Origin: Leptospira stimsonii
GTDB taxonomy: Bacteria > Spirochaetota > Leptospiria > Leptospirales > Leptospiraceae
DNA length: 64,000 bases
Assembly: GCF_003545885.1 (NCBI RefSeq)
Contig: NZ_QHCT01000001.1
Coordinates: forward strand, 1,054,001-1,118,000
Direction: 5' to 3'
A program made the translations under genes and the position numbers. Numbering within the stretch: position 1 is the stretch's first letter; each line of letters opens with the position of its first letter. This document shows, one piece after another, positions 14,887 through 28,729 of the stretch. The notes below the pieces were generated by a model that was not told the origin of the DNA, did no database searches, and saw nothing but the letters and a program-made list of their open reading frames with translations.

Positions 14887-16935
14887 TCAATCGTCGCTCG
14901 AAGAATAAGAATCGTCGTCATCGGAATCGTCAGAGCTGTTATCCGGCGCAAAATCGCTATTCTCGTTTCTCGATGCTTCGAATGAAAAACTTCGGAACAA
15001 AGAATAGGGGACCGGTAGCCAAATTCCTAAAAGGAAAAGAAGATAGTAATACGACTGATCCACATCCCTTCGAATGCTGAAGTGGGCGACCGTTCCGCTT
15101 CCCCTTGGAAAATCCGATTCGGATTCTATTCTGAGATAATATTCTCCGGGAGGAACTTCTCCGATGATAACGTCGGCGGACGTATCTCCTTCCGTCCAAC
15201 GTTCTCCGTCGTCTACTCCTTCGTAGTAGCTGACTTCTAAACCCGTATCGTAAGCGACGTCGGTCTGCGTGTTGATCAGAGCCAAGTAGTAGTAGATATA
15301 GTGATTGGAAAGATTGGGAACGTTCACTTTGATCTGGACGTTTTGTCTCGCGTTTCCTTCAAACTGAAAACTTTCCGTAACGAAAGAAGAATCGGTTGTT
15401 CCCCCCGCAATCGGATCCCGAACATACTGATAGTCCTTCGAAAAAATTTCCTTATCCTGGGAACTCAGACAGAATCCGATTTGAACGACGAGCATGATCG
15501 CCGAGAGCCAAGCCGCGATTCGAACATTCCGTTTTCTTAATTTAGTAAAAGGGTTCGGTTGTGCGGCGCCGATTCCTGCCGGTTCGGGAAGTTCCACTTC
15601 ACCTTGAATCGATTTTTTGAGTTCGTCTACGGGAACGTATTCTCCGATCGACCAGAAAAGTTCGTTCTGGGTTTTTTCGGAAGAAAGCATTTTCGGAGGA
15701 GCGATAAAGTCGGCAAGTTCCGCCGTGTCTCCGGCATGAATTTTATAGTAGAATTCTCCGAAGGCGAAGTCCGTGCCTGCGTTCGAAGAATTGAAAAGTT
15801 TATATTCTTCCTTTTGAAATGATTTTTTCGGAGGATACGTTCCGATAACCGTTCTCGGAATAAATGGAACCGGTTCGAAGACGGTCCAGTGACCGCTTGT
15901 TTCGTTTAACCAGTAGTAGCCGCCCGTAAAATGAAGAAGATACTCCGTCCAAGGAAAGATTTGTCCGTCTGCGTGGACCGATTTTTTTACAACGCCGAGG
16001 ACCTCACATTCTTTGCCTTTGAGAGTGAGCTTTGTTCCGGGAAGAAGGTAAATTCTATCCTTGATGACTTCCTGAAACTTGGAAAGAATTTTGAGCTCGT
16101 CCTTGCTCGTATCCATGACCGTTCCGCAGTATTCGCAGGCGATCGATTTGGAAAAATCCGGACTTCTTTGGCTCAGGGATGCGCCACAACCGAGGCACTG
16201 GATCGCCTTGGCTTCTTCCACTTTTTGAAAACCTTGAAACGCCTTCGGATCACGAAGATTGATGAATTCGATCTGATCGAAGCTGTAAACTTTACCCCGG
16301 AAATAAAGGGGAGGTGTATGAGAATAATCTAATGTAGCAAACCAGCCTTGATCGTTGGCGAGATCCAGAAGAACGGAAGTTGTCCCGGATTCGAAACCGA
16401 CGGGAAGTTCTCCTTCACCGCCGACGCAGGTCGCGACACCGATTTCACGGATCATCCAAAGGTCATTGTCGAGTTTGAGAGTATCGCCGGCTCTGAGAAG
16501 TTGTTTGGAAGTTTTCGAAGTGATGAAGTAAACATCCGGAGGAGTCTCCAGATTTTGAATCGGATCGTGTTCTGGAAAAATTTCTGCTTTTGCAGTGGGA
16601 CGAAGCTCCGTAACCATAAACTGACCTTGCGCTTCTGCGAGCCACATCGACTTGCCGTCTTGAGAGATCGCGTGCCATTCGTTCCAGGTTCCGAGACTAT
16701 ACCGTTGCTGAATCCTTCCAACGACTTGAAATTGGATTCCGTCCTTCGTTTTACCGGAAGTTCCAACTTGAATCGGGGAAAGATCCGGAACGAGTTCCCC
16801 GACCTTGCCAAGACTCTCCAGGGATTGGTTCTTTTGAACGGTTAGAGTCTTACAATTCGGACAGACTCCATAAATCGAAGCCTTGTTTTGAAAGGGGACG
16901 GGCGCGCCGCAGTTGGGACAACTCAGTTCTAACAC
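14887..16935 (-). CDS. Double zinc-ribbon DUF4178 membrane protein
   Basis: 682 residues. A zinc ribbon at the N-terminus (CPNCGAP ... CPNC, residues 6-29) is followed by a first DUF4178-like beta domain (about 60-225). A second zinc ribbon (CLGCGAS ... CEYC, about 246-270) and a second DUF4178 domain (about 290-450; [19 protein letters not shown]) follow. Then comes a transmembrane helix at about 470, an exposed beta domain, a second helix at about 628, and an extremely acidic Ser/Asp tail. DUF4178 proteins are conserved partners of membrane SpeE-like enzymes; the biochemical role is unknown. First gene of the operon. Confidence 0.8.
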   Translation of the reverse strand: MLELSCPNCGAPVPFQNKASIYGVCPNCKTLTVQKNQSLESLGKVGELVPDLSPIQVGTSGKTKDGIQFQVVGRIQQRYSLGTWNEWHAISQDGKSMWLAEAQGQFMVTELRPTAKAEIFPEHDPIQNLETPPDVYFITSKTSKQLLRAGDTLKLDNDLWMIREIGVATCVGGEGELPVGFESGTTSVLLDLANDQGWFATLDYSHTPPLYFRGKVYSFDQIEFINLRDPKAFQGFQKVEEAKAIQCLGCGASLSQRSPDFSKSIACEYCGTVMDTSKDELKILSKFQEVIKDRIYLLPGTKLTLKGKECEVLGVVKKSVHADGQIFPWTEYLLHFTGGYYWLNETSGHWTVFEPVPFIPRTVIGTYPPKKSFQKEEYKLFNSSNAGTDFAFGEFYYKIHAGDTAELADFIAPPKMLSSEKTQNELFWSIGEYVPVDELKKSIQGEVELPEPAGIGAAQPNPFTKLRKRNVRIAAWLSAIMLVVQIGFCLSSQDKEIFSKDYQYVRDPIAGGTTDSSFVTESFQFEGNARQNVQIKVNVPNLSNHYIYYYLALINTQTDVAYDTGLEVSYYEGVDDGERWTEGDTSADVIIGEVPPGEYYLRIESESDFPRGSGTVAHFSIRRDVDQSYYYLLFLLGIWLPVPYSLFRSFSFEASRNENSDFAPDNSSDDSDDDDSYSSSDD

Positions 16936-17062
16936 AAGGATAGGTTGTATCTAGACAAGAAATCCCTGTCACCTGAATTTCTAAAATGAGAAACGGAAAA
17001 AAATCAATTCGGGCGCGTGTGCGAAGTCGATCGGAGGAAAGGAATTTTTTTTCCAAAAGCGC

Positions 17063-17163
17063 CCACCGGGCTCTCCGCTCTTATCAACAAATTGAAACTT
17101 CGGGTAAAGAAACGTCGAACGGAAACAATCAATTTGTTGATACCGCATCGATCCCTCGCGCGG
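17063..17163 (-). repeat. Dispersed ~100-bp element, copy B (covarying stem)
   Basis: Opposite orientation to copy A. The stem is TATCAACAAATTG at 17082-17094 with its exact complement at 17130-17142 and a 35-base loop. Outer matches to copy A include ATCGATGCGGT against ATCGAAGCGGT and GCGGAGAGCCCGG against GCTGAGAGCTCGG. The loops of the two copies are not alike, while the stems are. It sits between the DUF4178 gene and the next gene's 3' end. Confidence 0.6.
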
Positions 17164-17170
17164 AGAAAGA

Positions 17171-17980
17171 TCAACGTTTTGCTTTTCTACGATCCCTAAG
17201 ATAGGCTGAGTCGACTTCTCCGAGAGGTTTTTCCAATTCCTCTAAGGCAGGATTCTGCCAGTAGATATCGTAGAGATTTTCACCTGAATAAGCGTGAAAA
17301 TGATTGTCAAAGTGAATTCTCGCAAACTCGTCCTTTCTGGAAAACATGGCTCTGTTGATCTCGTTGAGAATTCCGAAGAAGTCTTCGCTTTCCGGATCGG
17401 GGGGAAAGTCGGAAAGGTATTCCATTGAAAGAAGAATCACATACTTCCTGGATTGTTTTAAGAGTTTTAGGGATTCGTAAAGTAGTTCCAATTTGATCGG
17501 TTGAAGATAGGGTCTGGTATTATCTGCGATCAGTTTTTTTTGTTCCGCCGCGGCGAGTTCCCGATAACCGAGTTCCAGATGTTTTTTAGGTCTTGCTTCC
17601 GTACCACGAACGGCTTGATACCCGAGGGAAGTCAGTTCGCCTCGAACCGTCTTTTTGCTGGCTTCGATGACGTTGGAATAAAGAATTACAAGTAGATCTT
17701 GGGTTCGTTTGAGTTCGACGTATGATCGTTCCAAATCGAATTGAAAGTAAAGTTGGCTGGTTTCGACGTGGTGTTGGATGATCCTTTTGTAGAGAGCTTT
17801 GTCAGCTTCGGAACCGATGTTCGAAATCGAACTGTTCATCGCTTTGATGAGAAATTCGTTCACCTTGAGTCCTTTTTCAACCCGGACTAAATGGGTCGCG
17901 CCGTTACTCGCGAGGTCCGCGGAAATAGAAGAGGGAATCCAAAGTAATAAAACGAATCCGATTCCCAAAAAGAACTTCAT
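17171..17980 (-). CDS. Exported helical protein of unknown function
   Basis: 269 residues. A signal peptide (about 1-21, ending SISA) is followed by a mostly alpha-helical, charged protein with two stretches that look alike ([22 protein letters not shown] and [20 protein letters not shown] in shortened form), suggesting an internal repeat. I do not recognise a family. Expected in the periplasm. It lies upstream of the DUF4178 operon on the same strand, separated by 235 bp that includes repeat copy B, so it is probably a separate transcript. Confidence 0.55.
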   Translation of the reverse strand: MKFFLGIGFVLLLWIPSSISADLASNGATHLVRVEKGLKVNEFLIKAMNSSISNIGSEADKALYKRIIQHHVETSQLYFQFDLERSYVELKRTQDLLVILYSNVIEASKKTVRGELTSLGYQAVRGTEARPKKHLELGYRELAAAEQKKLIADNTRPYLQPIKLELLYESLKLLKQSRKYVILLSMEYLSDFPPDPESEDFFGILNEINRAMFSRKDEFARIHFDNHFHAYSGENLYDIYWQNPALEELEKPLGEVDSAYLRDRRKAKR

Positions 17981-18319
17981 ACAACTAGTTTCGGAAAATC
18001 AAGATCTGAAATTCAATGCGGAGCCGGATAATAGATGGTTTCACTTTGAAAGACTTATGTCGACTGCCGAATTTACAAACTGACTCGATTCTTCAGAAAT
18101 TTCTTCTCTGAGATTATTCCTTCTTTTGGAATCGATTCTAAATTTCACTTCAGGTTATCTTCCAATTTGAATTGAAGCTCAAAAAAGTAAGAAAAATATC
18201 CTAAGGAAAGAAAAATAAAATCGGACTCTTCTTCGGTTTTTTCGGAATGGGTTTGTCTTCTGGAAACGGAATCTAAATACATTCAAAATACTTAATTTTA
18301 TATTGAAGAGGATTCGGTT
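17981..18319. other. Divergent intergenic region
   Basis: A 339-bp AT-rich region between divergent genes. It should contain both promoters, but I cannot pick convincing -35/-10 pairs. No gene or repeat seen. Confidence 0.4.
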
Positions 18320-18664
18320 TTGGTGCGAATGAAATTTTTGACTTGGATCGCCGTTAACATTCTATTCTTATCCTTTTGCTCGACCACGCAGAAGGTTTAT
18401 CTTTTGTCTTATGGAAACTTGGAAGGAAAGAAAATTCCAGAGGACGTTCGAAGTGTTGCGGGAGAAATCAAAGAAGGTAAGGATTGCGGATTCTACTATA
18501 GCCTAGCGAAAGCATTTGAGAATACGATCCTAAATACAAAGTACGATACGATTCTGGATGCGGAAGTGACGCATACGACGGGACCGTTTGCGCCGATGCA
18601 CTGCGTTGTCATCAAAGGGTTTGCGATTCATAGCGCGGGATTTTCGCAGGAGGGCGCGAGATGA
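18320..18664 (+). CDS. Small probable lipoprotein
   Basis: 114 residues. A hydrophobic N-terminus runs to a cysteine (ILFLSFCSTTQ), although Phe just before Cys is unusual for a lipobox. The mature part has KDCGFYYSLAKAF and ends HCVVIKGFAIHS; this resembles small spirochaete lipoproteins of the TRL-like kind, but only weakly. The start is uncertain: TTG at 18320 has GAAGAGG upstream at a good distance, while GTG at 18323 and ATG at 18329 are in frame. The stop overlaps the next gene as ATGA. Confidence 0.55.
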   Translation: MVRMKFLTWIAVNILFLSFCSTTQKVYLLSYGNLEGKKIPEDVRSVAGEIKEGKDCGFYYSLAKAFENTILNTKYDTILDAEVTHTTGPFAPMHCVVIKGFAIHSAGFSQEGAR

Positions 18665-19014
18665 AACGAACTATTCGATTCTTTTTGTTTCAGCTTTGTT
18701 TATTGGTTCTCGGTTGTTCGCAAACTCCGAAAAAGATAAGCTACGTTATTTTAGAAAAGCCGATTCGTCCGATTGAATTTTCTGAAGCGAAATCAAAACG
18801 GCTTCAACTCGAGAAATATAGGATCGGATTCGGCGGACTTTTTCCGGTTGAATTGAATTCTTATTTGAAAGAAGCGGAATCGAAAACTTCCAATTCTATC
18901 TTGAAAAATGTAGATATTGAAATGAAATTCCCCGTTTGTGTTTTGCCTCTGATACCGTTTGTCTGTTTTGTACGCTACGAATTGGTTGTAGAAGGAGAAA
19001 CGCTCAGGCGATAA
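18661..19014 (+). CDS. Small lipoprotein
   Basis: 117 residues with a clear lipoprotein signal ending LLVLGCSQTP (Cys at about 19). The mature part is basic and then hydrophobic (VCVLPLIPFVCFVRYELVV), as in some proteins held close to the outer membrane. No family recognised. Coupled to the preceding lipoprotein gene by an ATGA overlap, so the two are probably a co-expressed pair. Confidence 0.6.
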   Translation: MKRTIRFFLFQLCLLVLGCSQTPKKISYVILEKPIRPIEFSEAKSKRLQLEKYRIGFGGLFPVELNSYLKEAESKTSNSILKNVDIEMKFPVCVLPLIPFVCFVRYELVVEGETLRR

Positions 19015-19051
19015 GAAGTTTTTCGGAATTAGATTCTTAGCAAAAGCGGGG

Positions 19052-19513
19052 GTGCGGTTTGTTGATTCTAAAAAGAAGAATCAACAGATTCTCCGCATTC
19101 GAATGGAGCCCATTTCGAATCAATACGATCTTGTTTTATTCGTTTTGCTTGTCCTGTCTTTTGGTGTGGGAATGTTCGCGATTCTTTATTCAAAGAACGA
19201 AAGTGTCAATCGTGGAATTCTTCTATCGACTTCGACTTTCGGTCATAAAGGGTTGCGGATTCCTTTCGAGCTTTTGGAATCTTTCGTAGAATATTTTCCA
19301 TATTTTGCATATCTTTTTCCGATCGAAAAATTTGAAAAGGACGATACGTTTCATTTTACGATGAATTTTGAAAACATTTATTGGATCAACGAGTATGATC
19401 AAGAAGTGCTTTCAAGATTGATCGATCTCGTAAAAAAATCGAACGGATTCTTTTTAAAAATTCCGTGTCCAGAAAAGAAAAAACGTAGAACGAAAAAAAC
19501 CAAAAGAAGGTAA
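19052..19513 (+). CDS. Hypothetical single-pass membrane protein
   Basis: 153 residues from GTG at 19052, or 136 from ATG at 19103, which begins MEPISNQYDL and may be the true start. One transmembrane helix (LVLFVLLVLSFGVGMFAILY) is followed by a soluble domain and a strongly basic C-terminus (KKKRRTKKTKRR) that probably faces nucleic acid or lipid head groups in the cytosol. No family recognised. It lies 37 bp after the lipoprotein pair. Confidence 0.5.
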   Translation: MRFVDSKKKNQQILRIRMEPISNQYDLVLFVLLVLSFGVGMFAILYSKNESVNRGILLSTSTFGHKGLRIPFELLESFVEYFPYFAYLFPIEKFEKDDTFHFTMNFENIYWINEYDQEVLSRLIDLVKKSNGFFLKIPCPEKKKRRTKKTKRR

Positions 19514-19522
19514 ATAAACGAC

Positions 19523-20308
19523 CTATTTGAGTACGTAAATCGCCTGATAAAAGGGTAAGGTTTTTCTAAAACGATATTCTTCCAGAGGTTGAAACCCTTC
19601 CGCTTTTAAGATGGAAGCAGGATCCCGGTTGAGATTACAACCTTGCGCGAAACGATTCCAAAGCGGATTGAGGAAATTTTGTAAAAGTCGTCCTGCTTTT
19701 GAAGTCGCTTGAACGTGTTCTAAAATTAGAATTTTCCCGCCTCGTTTCAATCGAGACTTCGCAAATCGAATCGCGTAGACCGGATCGGGGACGGTGCAGA
19801 GAACCAGTGTGAAAACAACGGCGTCCATACTTTTCGGCGGAACCAAGGATTCCAATTCAGGATCTCCCAAACCAAGAGCCTCCATTCTAATTTTTGAATG
19901 TGATTTCTCAAAGGAAGGTTGATTTTGTAGAGACAAGATTCTTTCCTTTGCCTTTTCCATCATGGACGCGGAGGGTTCGATCGCGATGACTTCTACCTTG
20001 GAAGAATAGATCGGAAAGTTGATACCCGTCCCACTTCCGATTTCCAGGATTTTCCCATGTAGGGGTTGAATCAGATGTTTTCGTTTTCGAAAAAGAACCG
20101 TCTTTTCGATTCGATCCATAAAACGATCGTAAAATCGTGCGAACAATTTTGCGTAAAACGATTCTTTTTTGGGAGCGGGTTTACTCAACGTTTCGAGTTC
20201 TTTCGATTCTTTTTTCGCGATTCCCACGGAAGGTTTCATTTTCTTTTTCGAAATTTTCGCTTTCGTTTTCATGAGAATGGATGTTTCCGAGAAAAGAAAG
20301 GGAAGCAA
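19523..20308 (-). CDS. Class I SAM methyltransferase, METTL7/UbiE-like
   Basis: 261 residues from TTG at 20308; ATG at 20272 (249 residues, GGAAA upstream) is the better start. SAM-binding motif I is ILEIGSGTGINFPIY, followed by VIAIEPSASMMEKA and FTLVLCTVPDPVYAI. The C-terminal part has LILEHVQ, FLNPLWNRFAQGCNLNRD and YRFRKTLPFYQAIYVLK, a pattern shared with METTL7-type lipid- or thiol-associated methyltransferases. The substrate is unknown. A lysine-rich N-terminal extension precedes the domain. Confidence 0.78.
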   Translation of the reverse strand: MLPFLFSETSILMKTKAKISKKKMKPSVGIAKKESKELETLSKPAPKKESFYAKLFARFYDRFMDRIEKTVLFRKRKHLIQPLHGKILEIGSGTGINFPIYSSKVEVIAIEPSASMMEKAKERILSLQNQPSFEKSHSKIRMEALGLGDPELESLVPPKSMDAVVFTLVLCTVPDPVYAIRFAKSRLKRGGKILILEHVQATSKAGRLLQNFLNPLWNRFAQGCNLNRDPASILKAEGFQPLEEYRFRKTLPFYQAIYVLK

Positions 20309-20494
20309 CCGAAAAACAAAACAGCCCTCGGTTTCAAAAACGGATTCATGAAAAAAATTGAATCACCAATTCTCAAAGGATCGTATTCGAAATCGATACG
20401 TTTCTTTGCTCTGAAAAATTGGAAGAAGCCTGTGATTTAGAACTAGAAACGAATTAGGTGGGATGAAAACTGGTGAGAAAAGAAATTATAAACT

Positions 20495-20875
20495 TCAGTT
20501 CAGTTTTTTCTCTTTTTCGAAAAACTTTTTATGGATGAGTTCCTGAATTTCGTTTTTATGATCGTCTGCGATGTTTACAAAGATGCTGTTCGCTTTTTTT
20601 CCGGAAGAGCGAATGATCTCCGCTTCAAGAGTCATATCCTTACCGTTGATTTTCGCATGAAGATGAATTCGGTCTCCTTCGAACATCGTCATTCTTGAGT
20701 CGAGCGCAACACCGCCGGTTCCTATATCAAGAATGGTAACAGGATGTCTTTCCGATTTTCCTTTGATCGTCATTTCCGCGTCTAAAGTGATTTTAACGCG
20801 GGCATTTTTTCTTTTTTGAATCGCAGGATCCCTGTATTCAAAAGAATCGTCGAATAAGGACTTAGTGCCGGTCAT
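20495..20875 (-). CDS. PilZ domain protein
   Basis: 126 residues. The PilZ motif reads RKNARVKI (R-x-x-x-R) followed by [13 protein letters not shown] (D/N-x-S/G-x-x-G), so binding of cyclic di-GMP is plausible although the usual Ser is Gly. Cytosolic, no membrane segment, with a charged C-terminal helix. It lies 10 bp after the NRDE gene and is probably the last gene of the cstA operon. Confidence 0.8.
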   Translation of the reverse strand: MTGTKSLFDDSFEYRDPAIQKRKNARVKITLDAEMTIKGKSERHPVTILDIGTGGVALDSRMTMFEGDRIHLHAKINGKDMTLEAEIIRSSGKKANSIFVNIADDHKNEIQELIHKKFFEKEKKLN

Positions 20876-20885
20876 ATAATTTCAA

Positions 20886-21632
<747 letters not shown>

Positions 21633-21639
21633 AACGTTA

Positions 21640-23469
21640 TTAAGGTGAAAGATAAAAATCGATTCTTTGATTTTTATCTGCTTCGTATTTCCCGGAGCCC
21701 GGAATCAGTGGAAGAGTTTCACCGTATCCTCGAAACCGGATTCTTCCGAACGGTGCGGACTTGGAAAAGAAGTATTCAAAGGCCGTTTTTGCCCGTTCCT
21801 CCGTGGTAACCTGATTGACCTCTTCGTCTCCTTGGTGCGAAGAATGCGACTGTACTTCGATTTTGTAGCCGGGGAATTCGTTTAACAAAGTGCGGATTTG
21901 TCCGGGAAGAGTCCACCATCTCGCTTCCACCTGGGATTCCGGAATCGAGATCCTCAGAGATTTGTCCTCTTCCAGAACAAGAATCCCGGTTTTAAATTCG
22001 GCGCCGTTCCCGCTCGATTCTCTTCCCAAAATATCCGTATATTTCCATTCGAAATAGAAGTTACTCAGTGAACCTACTCTGACGCCGTTTTCATCCAAGC
22101 CTTCCCAAGGAATTTCTTCGGAAGGTGGACCGTTTCCGGACCAAGTTTTGATTTTTCTTTTCAAGTCCGTATAAGGTGGTATTTCGTATAATGTGGTTTC
22201 CCAGGACTGAAGAGGAACGCCTTGAACGGAAAGTGAAATTTTTAGAAAATCGTTTTTCCCGTCGTTATCGGGTGTGAATTCTTTCGGAGATACGGAAATT
22301 GAAAGTTCGAAAGAATCTTTTGTCACCTGGAAAAAAGAGGGAATGGATTGATAACGTTCATAGCGACTGTGAATTGTTAGGCGATAATGATAAATCCCGG
22401 CCGAAATCAAATCCCCGGATTGATTTCTCAAATCCCATCTCCACTCCGAAGAAGGTTCTCCCGTGTCTCGGACGCGATAGACGCTCTTTTCTTCGTTTCC
22501 GTTTTTCTGAAAAATCTCAATCTCATACGAATCCGATTTGATTTTTGGGGAAATGTAGGAATGGAATCGGACCGAATTCTTAACACTTCCCGGAAGATGA
22601 GAATACAATTTGGAATCGGAATACAAATCGACGCCGCCCGTCTCGTTTCGAATCGTTAAGTCGTTTAACAAAGTTACGGTTTCATTCCTTCCCTTATCGT
22701 ATCCGATCAAACGATAGGAATAAATTCCGCTAGGAAGTTGTTTGTTGGAAAAGTCGGTTCCATCCCAACTCAGATTTGAAGGAACGTCTTTGAATTTCCA
22801 TGTATAAGACTTTACTGCCTTTCCTTCCGAATCCGAAAATTCTCCGGTGAAGTTGTCCCCGATTTCTCCCGAAACTTTTTGGGAGATGTTGATCCTAGAT
22901 GCGGACCGATCTCCACCGAGAAAAAGAACTCTAGTCTTTGCATTCAACTCGGAAGTCGGCGGGTGAGAATCAAGAAGAACCGATTTCTCCTCGGATAAAA
23001 GGTTCTCTTTATTTTCGGTGACCAATCTTAGTCTATATTTGTATTCTCCATCGGGTAATAAAAAACCTTTCGAGTCTTCTCCGCTCCAAGGAATCGATTC
23101 CGGAATCGTAATTTCCAGAGGAGAAAGTTTATTCTCGTCTTGCAAAAATGGAAAAAGGGAAAATCCTTTTTTTCTTCTGTGATCGGCGCGAAAGGTTTTT
23201 ACGACATCGTCACCTGCGTTTTTGACGATCAATTCCCAGTCGAACAGACGAGGAAGTGCGGACTTTGAGATTTTAAATTCTACCGTATCGTTTCTGCCGT
23301 CCCAATTGGGTGAGAAGGAATCCGAACTCGTTTTGATAAACGTATCGGCGCTTAGAGATCCTGAAAAAAATAACAACAATGACGCAATGGAAAGAGTTCG
23401 GTTCCGCATGCAGTACACTCTAAATTGGTACGTTTTTTTTCCTATGTTTTTTTTATGAATGGAGTTCAA
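21640..23469 (-). CDS. Exported FlgD-Ig repeat protein with OmpA-like C-terminus
   Basis: 609 residues from TTG at 23469; ATG at 23409 gives a clean signal peptide ([21 protein letters not shown]) and is the likelier start. The body has repeated beta units of the FlgD/gliding-motility type ([62 protein letters not shown]). The last ~110 residues resemble an OmpA peptidoglycan-binding domain ([13 protein letters not shown] ... [10 protein letters not shown] ... FRGYGE). Expected at the outer membrane or periplasm, tied to peptidoglycan. Confidence 0.75.
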   Translation of the reverse strand: MNSIHKKNIGKKTYQFRVYCMRNRTLSIASLLLFFSGSLSADTFIKTSSDSFSPNWDGRNDTVEFKISKSALPRLFDWELIVKNAGDDVVKTFRADHRRKKGFSLFPFLQDENKLSPLEITIPESIPWSGEDSKGFLLPDGEYKYRLRLVTENKENLLSEEKSVLLDSHPPTSELNAKTRVLFLGGDRSASRINISQKVSGEIGDNFTGEFSDSEGKAVKSYTWKFKDVPSNLSWDGTDFSNKQLPSGIYSYRLIGYDKGRNETVTLLNDLTIRNETGGVDLYSDSKLYSHLPGSVKNSVRFHSYISPKIKSDSYEIEIFQKNGNEEKSVYRVRDTGEPSSEWRWDLRNQSGDLISAGIYHYRLTIHSRYERYQSIPSFFQVTKDSFELSISVSPKEFTPDNDGKNDFLKISLSVQGVPLQSWETTLYEIPPYTDLKRKIKTWSGNGPPSEEIPWEGLDENGVRVGSLSNFYFEWKYTDILGRESSGNGAEFKTGILVLEEDKSLRISIPESQVEARWWTLPGQIRTLLNEFPGYKIEVQSHSSHQGDEEVNQVTTEERAKTAFEYFFSKSAPFGRIRFRGYGETLPLIPGSGKYEADKNQRIDFYLSP

Positions 23470-23476
23470 CGTTCGA

Positions 23477-25953
<2,477 letters not shown>

Positions 25954-26050
25954 CGCTCAGGAAGAATTCCGTTTCGGATTCTTAGAGAAGAATCTGAAAA
26001 AGAATTGATGAATGGATTTACTAGGGTTGAAAATCTGGAAGTAGAAGGGA

Positions 26051-26926
26051 ATGCAAACTCGAAGTTTTGAACAGATACGTTCCTCTTTGGAGGACATCAT
26101 TTTCGACATCCAATCCGGATGTACGAACTGCGAGTGGTATATCCCGGTTGAGAAAATTATCTCGGCGCTGAACATTCGCAAAGAGGATTATTATAGAATT
26201 TTTTACGACCTTCGAAACGAAGTTCATTTTTCCTCCCGAGCGGCGGCAGGATTTAACGAGACACAAGCGGATTCTCTGATTCAACTCCTATCTAAAATTC
26301 TAAAGATCGAAGGAATCGGGGATGAATTTGCAAAAAGTGGAATATACTTCGACGACAATCATCTCGCAGAACTCCAGATCAATCTAAAGGAGAATATTCA
26401 GAATCGACTGGAAAGACACGAACTGGATAAAGAATTGCTTTTGCTTTTGTCTTCCGCGACGATCGATTTCGACGACGCGTTCGATTCTTACTTCGATGAT
26501 AAGTTCAATTTCGAAAGAATCGTCGTAAACGGAATCTCCGATTTTATGGAATCGAAATCGATTCAAAACGATTACGGCGCCGATGTCTTTTTAAAAAATC
26601 ATATCTTTTCCATTCTCAATACGAAGTTGTTTCATCTTCGGGAAATCACGAGAGAATACAGGGATCGAGCTTATTACGAGTTGTTCGGATCCTTCCGCAA
26701 AAAGCCGAAAAAGAAAAAGCCTGTCTCCGTGTTTCAGGAAATGGATCCCGAAACACAAAGGCATCTCGATGTTCTCGGTTTCGACGCGCCATGTACTTTG
26801 GAAGAGTTGAAAAAAAGATTCAAAGAGTTGATCAAAAAATACCATCCCGACATCAACAAAGACGGATTGGAAATGACACAACGAATCATTGCTTCCTATA
26901 ACTTCTTGATCATGAGGATGAGTTAG
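26051..26926 (+). CDS. Protein with C-terminal J domain
   Basis: 291 residues. Roughly the first 230 are helical and unrecognised (starts MQTRSFEQIRSSLEDI). The last ~55 form a J domain: LDVLGFDAPCTLEELKKRF, then KKYHPDINKDG with HPD at about 265-267 and RIIASYNFLI. The HPD tripeptide stimulates the ATPase of DnaK, so this is a co-chaperone with its J domain at the C-terminus, unlike DnaJ. The N-terminal part probably picks the client. The CBS gene starts at the very next base after its stop. Confidence 0.82.
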   Translation: MQTRSFEQIRSSLEDIIFDIQSGCTNCEWYIPVEKIISALNIRKEDYYRIFYDLRNEVHFSSRAAAGFNETQADSLIQLLSKILKIEGIGDEFAKSGIYFDDNHLAELQINLKENIQNRLERHELDKELLLLLSSATIDFDDAFDSYFDDKFNFERIVVNGISDFMESKSIQNDYGADVFLKNHIFSILNTKLFHLREITREYRDRAYYELFGSFRKKPKKKKPVSVFQEMDPETQRHLDVLGFDAPCTLEELKKRFKELIKKYHPDINKDGLEMTQRIIASYNFLIMRMS

Positions 26927-27568
26927 TTGTTCTTTTGGATTTCGCGCGGGGTTCCAGAACCTTATATCCCTCCCGCGAGACCGGAGATCGTTCATCCTTT
27001 GCACTCGGTCCCTCCTTCACCTTCGTCCCAAAAAATCGACACCGAAGTTAATACCACAAGAGAGAATCCTTCCAAAAGTTCTTTTGAGGGAGCAAGTTCG
27101 GAGTATAAAGCCAATTCTTCTTTGTCTCAGATTCGATCCAAACAGGGAGAATTTTTGTCGTCCTTAACTGCGCGGGATTTGATGAGCTCCCCCGTGGTGA
27201 GCTTTGAAGAAACGGATCCGATCGAAAGAGCGGAGGAGATTTTTTTTCAAAAACGCTTCCGTCACGTTCCGGTGATCAAAGACGAGGCCACGTTGTGCGG
27301 AATTTTATCCGATCGGGATTGGATGAGATGGAAGTTGACAAAAGGAAACGAAGTCGGATTAGCAAAAACAATAGTCGACATTATGAAAGCGAAAGTGCTT
27401 TCCGTTCAGATGTATGCGGGAATAGGCGAAATTTCGAAAGTCTTATTTGAAGAAAGAATCGGATGTCTTCCCGTCGTGAACGAGGACGCGCAGGTGATCG
27501 GAATGATCACACGAAGCGACGTTCTTCGCGCCATTCTCAAAGTCAATGAGAGGGAATTTCTCGCTTGA
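26927..27568 (+). CDS. CBS-pair protein
   Basis: 213 residues from TTG directly after the J-domain gene stop. A proline/serine-rich, poorly ordered N-terminus (about 1-75) is followed by two CBS domains: [18 protein letters not shown] ... [20 protein letters not shown], and [13 protein letters not shown] ... [24 protein letters not shown] pairs bind adenosine nucleotides and switch attached or partner proteins. There is no other domain, so it must act on a partner, perhaps the J-domain protein it is coupled with. Confidence 0.82.
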   Translation: MFFWISRGVPEPYIPPARPEIVHPLHSVPPSPSSQKIDTEVNTTRENPSKSSFEGASSEYKANSSLSQIRSKQGEFLSSLTARDLMSSPVVSFEETDPIERAEEIFFQKRFRHVPVIKDEATLCGILSDRDWMRWKLTKGNEVGLAKTIVDIMKAKVLSVQMYAGIGEISKVLFEERIGCLPVVNEDAQVIGMITRSDVLRAILKVNEREFLA

Positions 27569-27618
27569 GTCGGAAAGGAATTCTATTAACTTAGTGTGAA
27601 AATCAAAAGAGGAAACCA

Positions 27619-28239
27619 TTGAATTCATCGATCTTCATTCGATCCGCGCAACCCGGGGACGTAGACGCAATCGTTCCTTTGATCTATTCTTCCGGTCCCG
27701 CCGCCTGGGATTACGTATTTACGCAAGGATCCAAGACACCGTTTGATTTTCTCAGCACTTCGTTTATCAAAAGCGGAAATACGATTTCCTATAAAAATCA
27801 CTATGTAGCCGAGTTAAACGGTGAAGTTGTGGGTGCGATCATGAGCTATCGACAACCGTCGTTCCTTTTGCTAAACGGTGGAACCGCTCTGAGAATCGTT
27901 TCTGTCTACGGTTTCTCCGCTCCAAAGGTGATGGCTCGAGGTCTTATTACGGAAGGAATGATCCGTCCTCCGAAATCGGGAAGATTGCATCTTGGACATA
28001 TAGCGGTTTCCGAAAAACACAGAGGTAAGGGCATTGGGAAGGAACTGATCCGTTTTATGTCGAAGGAGTTTCCTCAATTTCAAATCTTGTCCTTGGACGT
28101 TTCGCAAAAAAATGAAGTCGCGATCCGGCTCTACAAGGGACTCGGATTTCAAACGATGGAAGCGAGAAGTTTTAGAGGGCCTACCGGAAAAGTTCCGGAT
28201 CATTTTTATATGGAAGTAGAAAAAAGTATATTAAAGTAA
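27619..28239 (+). CDS. GNAT N-acetyltransferase
   Basis: 206 residues. Acetyl-CoA motif A is HLGHIAVSEKHRGKGIGKEL at about 116-135, preceded by a long N-terminal part (IRSAQPGDVDAIVPLIYSSG) and followed by LDVSQKNEVAIRLYKGLGFQ. The substrate is unknown. The start is TTG at 27619 with GAGGAA 6 bp upstream. Four bases separate it from the thioesterase gene, so it heads a GNAT-thioesterase-AraC operon. Confidence 0.83.
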   Translation: MNSSIFIRSAQPGDVDAIVPLIYSSGPAAWDYVFTQGSKTPFDFLSTSFIKSGNTISYKNHYVAELNGEVVGAIMSYRQPSFLLLNGGTALRIVSVYGFSAPKVMARGLITEGMIRPPKSGRLHLGHIAVSEKHRGKGIGKELIRFMSKEFPQFQILSLDVSQKNEVAIRLYKGLGFQTMEARSFRGPTGKVPDHFYMEVEKSILK

Positions 28240-28243
28240 TCGA

Positions 28244-28729
28244 ATGGAAAATTTAAAAACACCCCACCAGAGTTCAGTGGAAACTCGACATATCGTAATG
28301 CCCGATCAAGCCAATCACTATGGCACATTATTCGGTGGAACACTAATGTATTGGATCGATATGATCGCAGTGATGGTAGCTCAGAGACACTGCGGAAAAG
28401 AAGCGGTAACCGCAAGCGTGGATCGCCTTAATTTTATCGCTCCGATCGAAGTCGGAGATCACGTGATATTAAAAGCGAGCGTGAATTATACGGGAAGAAC
28501 TTCGATGGAAGTAGGAGTTCAGGTCTCTAAGGAAAATCCTTATACAGGAACGGTCGTACGTGCGACCACGGCGTATCTCACCTTTGTGGCGTTAGACGAA
28601 TCGAAAAAACCTTGCCCCGTCCCTCAGATCAAACCGGAAACGGAAGACGAGACAAGAAGATTTAAGAATGCGGTGTTAAGACAGGAATCCAATCGGGAGC
28701 TCGTAAAAAAGATTCGAGATTCGAAATGA
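28244..28729 (+). CDS. Acyl-CoA thioesterase (hotdog fold)
   Basis: 161 residues. The YciA/BACH-type signature MPDQANHYGTLFGGTLMYWID is present in shortened form as NHYGTLFGGTLM with the catalytic Asp in WIDMIA, followed by ASVDRLNFIAPIEVGD and TGRTSMEVGVQV. It hydrolyses acyl-CoA thioesters in the cytosol. Single hotdog domain, normal length. The stop overlaps the AraC gene start as ATGA. Confidence 0.9.
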   Translation: MENLKTPHQSSVETRHIVMPDQANHYGTLFGGTLMYWIDMIAVMVAQRHCGKEAVTASVDRLNFIAPIEVGDHVILKASVNYTGRTSMEVGVQVSKENPYTGTVVRATTAYLTFVALDESKKPCPVPQIKPETEDETRRFKNAVLRQESNRELVKKIRDSK

